6,406 bases of DNA from Candidatus Bathyarchaeota archaeon (GCA_030670015.1 DAOVCM010000055.1:1-6406), one strand, 5' to 3'; numbered from the stretch's first letter, positions 1 through 4,668 are shown. Program-made: numbers and translations. Notes: generated by a model not told the origin, from the letters alone.

Positions 1-155
1 GTCTCGTTCGCCGCTAGGACTAACCCTTCGGGGGACAAGATACCAACTATCGGTGCGCCTCGTTTGACAAGTTCGAGCGCATATTCGACCTGGTACAAGC
101 GTCCCTCTGGAGAGAAAATAGTGATAGCAGCGTCGTACCGGTTTGACCTCATCAT
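1..155 (-). CDS. psmA: 20S proteasome subunit alpha, N-terminal part (cut by window edge)
   Basis: Reading the minus strand from the ATG at 155 gives about 51 residues starting MMRSNRYDAAITIFSPEG and continuing with RLYQVEYALELVKRG. This is the hallmark proteasome alpha N-terminus (YDR-like gate motif, FSPxGRLxQVEYA). Alpha subunits form the outer heptameric rings of the cytoplasmic 20S proteasome, gate substrate entry and dock regulatory ATPases such as PAN or Cdc48. Two adjacent ATGs (155 and 152) could start the protein. A GAGGA ribosome-binding site at 161-165 lies 5 or 8 bases upstream, and the frame is closed by TAA at 186-188, so no longer start exists. The third residue of the gate motif is Ala instead of Arg (YDA, not YDR), while the Tyr, Asp, Pro and second Tyr that match Thermoplasma Tyr8, Asp9, Pro17 and Tyr26 are kept. 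The gene has its own promoter and faces away from the toxin block's reading start, downstream of it on the same strand. The C-terminal part lies outside the window. Confidence 0.93.
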   Translation of the reverse strand, partial: MMRSNRYDAAITIFSPEGRLYQVEYALELVKRGAPIVGILSPEGLVLAANE

Positions 156-204
156 ATTCCTCAGCGTCCTTGGAGATGCATTTCGTTATTGGAAGGAACT
201 GGTC

Positions 205-212
205 TATATAAA
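205..212 (-). promoter_or_regulatory. TATA box of the proteasome alpha gene
   Basis: The minus strand reads TTTATATA, a perfect match to the archaeal TATA consensus. Its centre lies about 53 bases before the ATG at 155. This predicts a transcription start near 180-183 and a short leader that includes the GAGGA ribosome-binding site. The promoter lies between the toxin stop codon and psmA, so psmA need not depend on the toxin operon. Confidence 0.6.
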
Positions 213-275
213 CGTCTTCGAACCTCCCGCGCGCGCTAGAAAAGTATCGCTGATGTAGAGCGAGAAGCTACCCAT

Positions 276-557
276 CTAAGGTCCATAAACTTCTTTATGT
301 GAGCAAATTCTGGCGAATTCAAGAACTTTAGTATCGTGGTGGGGAAGATATAGTATCCTGCAGCTACGTCCAATCTCATAACTAAAATAGCCTTTTTTTG
401 CACCTGTTTTTATTTGTCCAATATTTTCAGGATGCTCTGATTCTAAAAGTGTTTTAAGAGCTTTATTCACTCTCTTAAGAAGTTCAGCTCCAATTTTTTT
501 ATACCCTTTTTTGAATCTATTGGATCTACCGGGTTTCCACATTATGCATTTTTTCAC
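276..557 (-). CDS. RelE/ParE-superfamily toxin (type II toxin-antitoxin)
   Basis: This 93-residue basic protein has the RelE/ParE layout. An N-terminal helical part (about 12-40, RFKKGYKKI then LLKRVNKALKTLLES) is followed by strands carrying IGQIK (46-50), KKGYFSYEIGRSCRILY (54-70) and a C-terminal RICSHKEVYG (83-92). In the family these proteins are mostly mRNA endonucleases acting with the ribosome, or gyrase poisons. Arg64, Arg67, His87 and Tyr91 sit where RelE/YoeB/HigB-type enzymes carry catalytic Arg, His and Tyr residues, so an RNase role is the better guess. The start is GTG at 557-555, overlapping the upstream gene's TGA as GTGA, which implies translational coupling. An ATG at residue 6 is the alternative start. 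The order antitoxin then toxin is typical. Fold and toxin call are confident; the target and activity are inferred. Confidence 0.85.
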   Translation of the reverse strand: MKKCIMWKPGRSNRFKKGYKKIGAELLKRVNKALKTLLESEHPENIGQIKTGAKKGYFSYEIGRSCRILYLPHHDTKVLEFARICSHKEVYGP

Positions 558-841
558 CTTTCATCGGTATCTCTTAATTCTCGCATTGCTTCAAAGAACT
601 CTTCGATATTATCAAAAATCTCCATTGTTCCCTCTTCATATTCCCTGTTGCTCGCTTCAATATCTGAGATCTCAATGTCAGAAAGAGGAGGACTTTCAGA
701 TGAATTATGTAAAAGAGTCATAACAGCGTATTTTCCTGTAGGTATCGATGTTTGTTCTAGTTCAAGGATTCCTTTTGGAAAAGAGAAGCGTTTAAGGGTA
801 CCGTTTATAACGGAGGTCTGGAAACCCCAGTTTCGCTTCAT
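554..841 (-). CDS. Probable antitoxin partner of the RelE-like toxin (unrecognised family)
   Basis: This 95-residue protein lies directly before the toxin and shares 4 bases with it (GTGA). It shares 4 bases (ATGA) with the gene upstream. No helix-turn-helix, AbrB or ribbon-helix-helix domain is recognisable. Residues 1-45 look beta-rich (KRFSFPKGILELEQ, then GKYAVMTLLHNS). Residues 48-66 are polar and probably disordered. The acidic C-terminus (67-95, with EYEEGTMEIFDNIEEFFEAM) looks like one or two amphipathic helices. Acidic, partly disordered C-termini are what antitoxins of RelE toxins use to wrap their toxin, so the antitoxin role is inferred from position, size and charge rather than homology. 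If it lacks DNA-binding capacity, autoregulation may be done by another protein or be absent. Confidence 0.6.
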   Translation of the reverse strand: MKRNWGFQTSVINGTLKRFSFPKGILELEQTSIPTGKYAVMTLLHNSSESPPLSDIEISDIEASNREYEEGTMEIFDNIEEFFEAMRELRDTDER

Positions 842-1146
842 TTATTCTCAACCTTCTCTTCAACAGTTTCGACTTCAATGCCCGAGCTTTTTAATTTATC
901 TAGCATCCATGTGGCAATGATGTTTACAACATGAGCGGGAATAATTAAACCTACCTTGAGATCCCTTCTAACCACAGTTTCTCCTTGTCCCCATTCAACT
1001 CTCCTAATTTTAACTGATTCATCAGGTTTCAGGCGGCCTTTCTTATCAAGAGGGACATGAATCTCAGAGGGTACATCTATGTATTCCGTGAAAAAGTGCG
1101 CAAGGAGTTCTCCCTTAGGGGTCATTCCACCGTAGGCACCTGACAC
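838..1146 (-). CDS. Conserved-looking ~100-residue protein of unknown function, first gene of the toxin block, start disrupted
   Basis: The longest uninterrupted reading begins at GTG 1146 and gives 102 residues: SGAYGGMTPKGELLAHFFTE near the start, a middle region with RRVEWGQGETVVRRDLKVG, and a helix with IIPAHVVNIIATWMLDKLK. The alternation of strands followed by a 'PAHxxxxxxxWxxxKL' helix resembles DUF3467-like small proteins, but I cannot assign a family firmly. The same frame continues upstream through sensible sequence (KIRFIYNKPKDYEPIYV) to a TGA at 1197-1195. Beyond that lie nine more codons to an ATG at 1224 (MSEESIEIS), which has a good ribosome-binding site (GAGGA, 1233-1237). The native gene was therefore probably 838-1224, with a nonsense change at codon 10. 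From GTG 1146 there is no visible Shine-Dalgarno. The 3' end overlaps the antitoxin start by 4 bases (ATGA). The gene may be non-functional, re-initiated, or misread by a sequencing error. Confidence 0.6.
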   Translation of the reverse strand: MSGAYGGMTPKGELLAHFFTEYIDVPSEIHVPLDKKGRLKPDESVKIRRVEWGQGETVVRRDLKVGLIIPAHVVNIIATWMLDKLKSSGIEVETVEEKVENK

Positions 1147-1232
1147 ATAAATGGGTTCATAGTCTTTGGGTTTATTATAGATAAATCTGATCTTTCAGGA
1201 AATTTCTATGGATTCCTCAGACATTGTAAGAA

Positions 1233-1267
1233 TCCTCTAGATTGTCTATGAATCTTGAGATAAATAA
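1233..1267 (-). promoter_or_regulatory. Candidate promoter and ribosome-binding site of the toxin block
   Basis: The minus strand reads TTATTTAT at 1267-1260, followed by GAGGA at 1237-1233 and, 8 bases later, ATG at 1224. The TATA-like box predicts transcription starting around 1237, which is close to the ribosome-binding site, so the exact start is uncertain. A second TATA-like box on the same strand (TTTATATG, 1376-1369) could instead give a longer leader. These signals support 1224 as the original translation start of the first gene. Confidence 0.35.
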
Positions 1268-1427
1268 CTTATGCTTCTCTGATCTTTTTTAACATACATT
1301 TGTGTTTTTCCCTCCATATTTTTATTGCCTGTGCTTAAGTTTGGGCGTACTTTCATCTATCTCTACCACATATAAAGATGCGTTCCGCTTAAATTTACGC
1401 TAGTCTAAGCCCACTTGGGTTTTTGAG

Positions 1428-1529
1428 ATGAAGACAATTGAGGTGGAAATAAGCCTCTACAAGAAACTTGAAGAGAGGGCTAGGCTTCCCCATAATAAAA
1501 ACCAAATTATAATATTATTATACTCTTAG
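1428..1529 (+). CDS. Possible 33-residue small ORF or antitoxin-like remnant
   Basis: The ORF starts at ATG 1428 and reads MKTIEVEISLYKKLEERAR followed by a hydrophobic tail and TAG. The N-terminus resembles the opening of ribbon-helix-helix or VapB-type antitoxins, which often start 'MKTIxVxxxLYxKLxExA', but it stops too early to complete the fold. A TATAAA at 1371-1376 lies at a suitable distance (57 bases) for a leadered transcript. No strong ribosome-binding site is visible. It may be a decayed antitoxin gene rather than a working protein. Confidence 0.2.
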   Translation: MKTIEVEISLYKKLEERARLPHNKNQIIILLYS

Positions 1530-1575
1530 AGATTTGAACGTCAAGGTTGATAACCCCTGCTTAAGCTAGTCATGA

Positions 1576-1995
1576 GTGGAGAAAGTGGAGCCAGGTGTCT
1601 CAGCCGATGCCGTCGGCTATGATAGGGAGAAGGGAGCTTTCAGGAACCTCTCCTATGTCGGTAACTGGGTGAAGATTATCGACGGTAAGAGGAAGGGTGA
1701 GTGGGGGATAGTCGTTGGAAAAGTGGGCTACCTGCCCACCAGAGGGTACCACGCTGTGATCCACTTTGAAGATGAAGTCTTGGACAAGCGGGCCATCGGT
1801 GACAAGATTCAGGTAAAGGCAAAGGTTGTCGGCCTGAAATTGGTTGACTACCCTGGTGTGAGGTTGATGAACTCCTCTCCGAAGCTTAAGATATCCCAAC
1901 CTCGACCGGTTTTTATACTAGTTTTAAAATCAGACGCATATAAAATTGTAACTAGCAGTTCATGGCCAATGCCACGACTCGAACAGCTCTCCTGA
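1576..1995 (+). pseudogene. DUF4438-family fragment lacking both ends
   Basis: The open frame runs from GTG 1576 to 1995. Its first 104 residues (to about 1887) match the middle of DUF4438 proteins as I know the family: VEPGVSADAV, a 'xxxYVGNWVKIIDGKRKGEWG' KOW-like turn (27-44), AVIHFEDEVLDKRAIGDKIQVKAK (60-83), and GLKLVDYPGVRLMNSSPKL (86-104). Full members are about 280-300 residues, so the N-terminal half and the C-terminal part are missing. The codon just before the GTG is TGA, and no N-terminal domain is readable in any frame upstream. Residues after 104 lose family character and run 36 bases into the 3' end of tiaS on the other strand. Full-length family members have no firmly established role. 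A short expressed protein cannot be excluded, but a truncated remnant is more likely. Confidence 0.6.
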
Positions 1996-3288
1996 AAAAA
2001 TTATTTTCTTCTCTCTGCCATATCTCACAAGGGGTTTGGTCAGGTGTCTCTGTGCTTTGGGAGGTGGTATAAATAGCCCTGGCTCCAGTTGCCGCTTCAC
2101 TTCCACGGTCTGCTTTGTCAACTCTCGGTCACGGAGACTGCATCGCCGACACCTGAACCCTTTGCCCCGTCCCATAGACTCCATGCTGCCACCGCAGGTA
2201 GGGCAGGAAGGATTAACTAATTTCAGGTCAGAGGCAAGATGCAGAACCTCAAGTTTCTCAAGGTTCAACGTCCCCCCCTCACCTTTAATCAATCCTCTGA
2301 CCCCTCCATAAGCCCTAATTCTATCCCCTGGAACCAACTGTCTCACTACCTCTCTGAAACTGCCTGTCGGCTCATAAGCTGCACAGTCGATCCGTCCAGT
2401 ATCGTCCCCCCTTCTGAAAATAACGTGTCCTCCTTTGATTGTCCTGGACCCCTCGACGACCACGCCGGTGACAATAGCGGGGTGAAACGGTTTTAATTCG
2501 GAGATATTTGACTGGTGCCGCAGGTGCGCATCAGTACCCTGATTCGACCGGAATATAACCCACCGTTCGATGTCCTCGACTGCTTCGACCATCATAGCTG
2601 CCCTGTATACCGCCTCCGCGGTCTCCCCTCGTATCCCATAGAGAACCGGGTCCGGGCCATGGGGTGCGATGAGAATGCGTCCTGTCTCTGGGTCAACATT
2701 ATTGAATGTTAATTTCCGGGTTCTCTCATCCATCACCCTTACAGAGGCAGTGTCGAGTAGCCTAGGCTTGCCCCAGTTTTCTGGCTTCCTGTAGGAGAGA
2801 AGCTCAAAGGTGTGATCTCCGCTTTGGAGTCCACCTATTGCAGCAAGGGCGCCGATTATACCCCTCATATTCTTGTACCCAATGGCGGAAGCGGAGTGCT
2901 TATCCACCAGTTTCAGCGCGTCCTCGAGGGAGACGACGCCACTGATGACACAATCGGAGAACCGTGTCAGGGGCTCAGGGATTTTTCCACTGTGAAAAAC
3001 GACTCCAGGATTTGTGTTTTCACACTCAAACTCAGAGTAAGCTTCCACGGCCTTGATAACCGTATATCTAACGGGACCCTCAAGCTTCGGTTCGATCTCG
3101 ATCCGAAGACAAATTGCTCCGTTACCCCTGGTCTTCCATGGAACGTTGGGGTTGAGACGTAGCAGGTTCGGGTAGTCGATGAACTTTCCCCCCAGTTCTT
3201 GAATTTTCTCCACAAGACTAGCAGCAATGTATGTCGTGCAACCACCGATAGGTGAGTCGGTGTCATCCAAGCCTATGTGCAGGAGCAA
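1960..3288 (-). CDS. tiaS: tRNA(Ile2) 2-agmatinylcytidine synthetase TiaS
   Basis: TiaS uses ATP and agmatine to convert C34 of the CAU-anticodon tRNA-Ile2 to agmatidine, so the tRNA reads AUA as Ile rather than AUG. The 442 residues match the family's length. The kinase-like catalytic N-terminus begins HIGLDDTDSPIGGCTTY, with the conserved DDTDS at 8-12. It is followed by a ferredoxin-like domain ending near RSNQGTDAHL (247-256), an OB-fold (about 270-350, AIVTGVVVEG through LEKLEVL), and a zinc ribbon with CPTC (362-365) and CRRC (380-383). A basic tail with the family's 'PPPKAQRHLTKPL' stretch (408-420) follows. The start is TTG at 3288-3286. No ATG or GTG precedes it in frame, and the family begins right at this hydrophobic strand. 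A TATA box 25-32 bases upstream suggests an almost leaderless mRNA. The stop is TGA. The gene is transcribed away from the HTH-CBS regulator and towards the DUF4438 fragment. Confidence 0.97.
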   Translation of the reverse strand: MLLHIGLDDTDSPIGGCTTYIAASLVEKIQELGGKFIDYPNLLRLNPNVPWKTRGNGAICLRIEIEPKLEGPVRYTVIKAVEAYSEFECENTNPGVVFHSGKIPEPLTRFSDCVISGVVSLEDALKLVDKHSASAIGYKNMRGIIGALAAIGGLQSGDHTFELLSYRKPENWGKPRLLDTASVRVMDERTRKLTFNNVDPETGRILIAPHGPDPVLYGIRGETAEAVYRAAMMVEAVEDIERWVIFRSNQGTDAHLRHQSNISELKPFHPAIVTGVVVEGSRTIKGGHVIFRRGDDTGRIDCAAYEPTGSFREVVRQLVPGDRIRAYGGVRGLIKGEGGTLNLEKLEVLHLASDLKLVNPSCPTCGGSMESMGRGKGFRCRRCSLRDRELTKQTVEVKRQLEPGLFIPPPKAQRHLTKPLVRYGREKKIIFSGELFESWHWP

Positions 3289-3312
3289 AGCTGAAGTTTC
3301 CTTTTGAAATGG

Positions 3313-3320
3313 ATAAATAT
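3313..3320 (-). promoter_or_regulatory. TATA box of tiaS
   Basis: The minus strand reads ATATTTAT, centred about 28 bases before the TTG start codon. Archaeal transcription usually begins about 25-27 bases downstream of the box centre, which places the first base within a few bases of the start codon. This implies a leaderless transcript and explains the lack of a strong ribosome-binding site (only an AGGA about 10 bases upstream). Confidence 0.5.
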
Positions 3321-3369
3321 GTGAGTTAAAAAAACCTTGGCTTGCAGGGAAAGAATTTTCTCCCTTTTA

Positions 3370-3449
3370 ATACATATTGGAACGGGTAAGGGCCTAGAAT
3401 GTTATCGATATTTTTTACATAGATTTTTTTTCTGAGGATACATATTGGA
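3370..3449. repeat. Two 12-bp direct repeats in the divergent tiaS/regulator intergenic region
   Basis: The 12-mer ATACATATTGGA occurs exactly at 3370-3381 and again at 3438-3449, 68 bp apart start to start, between two divergent promoters. T-rich tracts (3411-3416 and 3424-3431) lie near them. The repeats could be binding sites for a regulator shared by both genes or simply residual duplication. Nothing in the sequence decides between these. Confidence 0.4.
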
Positions 3450-3480
3450 TAAATGTAGGGGAAGCCGTTGAATAGGTGTC

Positions 3481-3488
3481 TATATAAA
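3481..3488 (+). promoter_or_regulatory. TATA box of the HTH-CBS regulator gene
   Basis: TATATAAA is a strong archaeal TATA match, centred 68 bases before the ATG at 3553. The predicted transcription start is near 3510, leaving a leader of about 43 bases that contains GGAGGT (3535-3540). The predicted start coincides with the first half-site of the inverted-repeat element at 3510-3528. Confidence 0.6.
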
Positions 3489-3509
3489 ACGTCCAAAGTG
3501 TATCCATAA

Positions 3510-3528
3510 GAGTGAACACTCAAGAGTG
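3510..3528 (+). promoter_or_regulatory. Candidate operator: GAGTG-AA-CACTC-AA-GAGTG
   Basis: Three half-sites of one motif, alternating in orientation, are spaced exactly 7 bp apart: GAGTG (3510-3514), CACTC (3517-3521) and GAGTG (3524-3528), each pair separated by AA. The element lies at the predicted transcription start of a gene that encodes an HTH protein. This placement is typical of archaeal autorepression, where the bound protein blocks RNA polymerase recruitment. Which protein binds is inferred. Confidence 0.4.
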
Positions 3529-3552
3529 ACCTGTGGAGGTTGAATAATTCAA

Positions 3553-4110
3553 ATGTTACCCTCATTAGACACCATCGCAATGAGACGGCGTACCCTTGGC
3601 CTAACCCAGGCACAGCTGGCCAACTTGGCGGGGGTAAGTCAGTCCTATATCGCGAAACTGGAGACTAGGAAGATCGAGCCTTCCTACACCAAGGTGATAG
3701 CTATTCTCGAGACCCTGAAAGGACTTGAACAGAGGAGGGAGACCAAGGTGGAGGAGATCATGACCACCGATGTTGTTAGCATACAGAAAGGCGATCTCGT
3801 TAAGGAGGCCGTGAACCTCATGAGGGAATACGGTTACTCCCAGCTTCCTGTACTAGACGGGGACAGGCCCATAGGCAGTATCACGGAGAGGACGATTATA
3901 GATGGGATGAACGACACCAATGGTGAAAAGACTGTTGTGGACAAGCCTGTAATCGAGATCATGAATAATCCCTTCCCCCAGGTAGGGGAGGACGCTCCAG
4001 TATCCCTCATCGCAAGCATGCTCAGGATCTACCCGGCGGTTTTGGTCCACAGGAAAGGGATGGTAGTGGGGATCTCCACCAAAGCGGACCTCCTGAAAAC
4101 CCTAAGATAA
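3553..4110 (+). CDS. XRE-type HTH transcriptional regulator with two C-terminal CBS domains
   Basis: This 185-residue protein has an N-terminal Cro/C1-type HTH (about 5-55; LTQAQLANLAGVS then SQSYIAKLETRKIEPSY). It is followed by a CBS pair: CBS1 about 66-121 (VEEIMTTDVVSIQKGD, GYSQLPVLDGDRPIGSITE) and CBS2 about 134-185 (VIEIMNNPFPQVGEDAPV, VVGISTKADLLKTL). CBS pairs (Bateman modules) usually bind adenosine-containing ligands such as AMP, ATP or SAM, so the protein probably couples DNA binding to cell energy or methyl-donor state. This architecture is common in archaea as predicted regulators, mostly with unknown targets. The start at ATG 3553 fits the family's short lead-in before the HTH. 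GGAGGT at 3535-3540 is 12 bases upstream, somewhat far. The gene stands alone and probably regulates itself through the 3510-3528 element, and possibly the divergent tiaS. The specific ligand and regulon cannot be told from sequence. Confidence 0.9.
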   Translation: MLPSLDTIAMRRRTLGLTQAQLANLAGVSQSYIAKLETRKIEPSYTKVIAILETLKGLEQRRETKVEEIMTTDVVSIQKGDLVKEAVNLMREYGYSQLPVLDGDRPIGSITERTIIDGMNDTNGEKTVVDKPVIEIMNNPFPQVGEDAPVSLIASMLRIYPAVLVHRKGMVVGISTKADLLKTLR

Positions 4111-4135
4111 AACAAGGTTATGCATTTATCAGCGT

Positions 4136-4186
4136 GAAATAATTATTTCCGATGATCTGACCGATTCGAGTTTGGATCCTGATCCA
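4136..4186. terminator. Palindromes between convergent genes, possible termination region
   Basis: The 125-bp gap between the convergent HTH-CBS gene and the Lrp-like gene contains a perfect 14-bp palindrome, GAAATAATTATTTC (4136-4149). It also contains a TGGATC-CT-GATCCA inverted repeat (4173-4186). On the minus strand, about 25-32 bases after the Lrp-like stop, there is a GTTTTTCTT tract (4212-4204) suitable as an archaeal U-tract terminator. The palindromes have no adequate loop for RNA hairpins and may be protein-binding sites instead. Confidence 0.3.
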
Positions 4187-4235
4187 TTTCAAGATCTTAT
4201 GATAAGAAAAACGGGTTTGTATTCGTCGGAGCGGA

Positions 4236-4463
4236 CTAGACAACGATCATAGTCAGCGTGGAACGGACCTTGTCTAGGCGCCTGATCTTCCAGCTGATTG
4301 TGTCCTTCAGGTCCTGCATTGTATCAGTCTCGATGCGTGCGATTATGTCATACACGCCGTACACCAGTTGGGCCTCCTTGACCTCTGGTATAGCCTTGAG
4401 ATCCTTCAGCACCTCGTTCTCTGAGCCGATCTCAGCGTTGATCAGGACAAAAGCGGTCGCCAT
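4236..4463 (-). CDS. Stand-alone Lrp/AsnC ligand-binding (RAM) domain protein
   Basis: The 75 residues form one RAM domain: a first strand ATAFVLINAE (2-11), helix NEVLKDLKAIP (16-26), strands VKEAQLVYGVYDIIARIET (28-46) containing the conserved 'xxGxYDIxxxI' signature, a helix with MQDLKDTISWKIRRLD, and a last strand STLTMIVV. In Lrp/AsnC regulators this domain binds amino acids or related effectors and makes the dimers and octamers. Here the N-terminal HTH is absent, and the length equals that of known archaeal and bacterial stand-alone RAM proteins, so it is not a truncation. Such proteins are thought to bind small molecules and may mix with full-length Lrp proteins. The start at ATG 4463 has AGGTGA 6 bases upstream. 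The stop is TAG. The gene is transcribed alone, convergent with the CBS regulator. The effector is unknown. Confidence 0.9.
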   Translation of the reverse strand: MATAFVLINAEIGSENEVLKDLKAIPEVKEAQLVYGVYDIIARIETDTMQDLKDTISWKIRRLDKVRSTLTMIVV

Positions 4464-4646
4464 ATCTGTTCACCTGAACATTCTAACCTCTCACGGGTAC
4501 TTAACATTTGCTGGGTTCCCGTACAGCGAGAAAAAACCTCCAAACGTGTGAAGATGCTTCCCTCTTCCCTTTGAATCTATACTAACTCATGAATGGAGGT
4601 TAAATTAATCAACATCATCGAGAAAATCCGTTCAACGAGATAATGG

Positions 4647-4654
4647 TTATTTAA
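4647..4654 (+). promoter_or_regulatory. TATA-like box before the HAD hydrolase
   Basis: TTATTTAA is centred about 27 bases before the ATG at 4678, which is codon 4 of the HAD frame. This would give a leaderless mRNA starting at that second ATG. For the first ATG (4669) there is instead an AGGA at 4659-4662, six bases upstream, and a weaker AT-rich box around 4600-4607. Which start is used is not decided by the sequence. Confidence 0.3.
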
Positions 4655-4668
4655 CTACAGGAACGAAT

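Larger units (their letters stand above)
1225..1575. other. 351-bp AT-rich stretch without a recognisable gene
   Basis: The stretch contains several A/T runs, a TATA-like element at 1369-1376 readable in both directions (CATATAAA plus, TTTATATG minus), a short hairpin (AAGCCC/GGGTTT, 1407-1422) running into a T tract, and one small possible ORF at 1428-1529. A 36-codon ORF on the minus strand (1246-1356) has no recognisable features. No tRNA-like cloverleaf or repeat array was seen. Together with the gene fragments on both sides, it looks like decayed or recombined sequence. Confidence 0.5.

Noticed and set aside
64..258. 64-codon plus-strand ORF
   Set aside because: It lies antisense to the proteasome alpha start, its promoter and leader; it has no family resemblance and is a shadow reading.
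511..920. Plus-strand ORFs opposite the toxin and antitoxin genes (511-723, 648-920)
   Set aside because: They are antisense to genes with clear overlapping operon structure, and their sequences look like random translations.
1195..1197. TGA as selenocysteine or reassigned codon
   Set aside because: Other genes here (antitoxin, TiaS, HAD) end in TGA; no SECIS-like hairpin was evident, and archaeal selenocysteine use is restricted to a few lineages. Kept only as an unlikely option.
1246..1356. 36-codon minus-strand ORF upstream of the toxin block
   Set aside because: No ribosome-binding site, no recognisable domain and low complexity; its start would lie upstream of the transcript predicted from the nearest TATA-like box.
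1600..1899. 99-codon minus-strand ORF over the DUF4438 fragment
   Set aside because: Antisense to a frame with clear family similarity; no domain of its own.
1917..1955. CTAGTT/AACTAG inverted repeat between the DUF4438 fragment and tiaS, considered as terminator or insertion-element end
   Set aside because: Only 6 bp arms with a 26-bp loop, no target duplication and no transposase nearby; likely chance in AT-rich sequence.
2036..3162. Plus-strand ORFs inside tiaS (2036-2311, 2239-2496, 2515-2712, 2812-3162)
   Set aside because: All are antisense to an unmistakable TiaS protein; open frames reflect its codon use.
3326..3613. 95-codon minus-strand ORF across the divergent intergenic region
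   Set aside because: It covers the promoter, operator and HTH start of the regulator gene and has no recognisable features.
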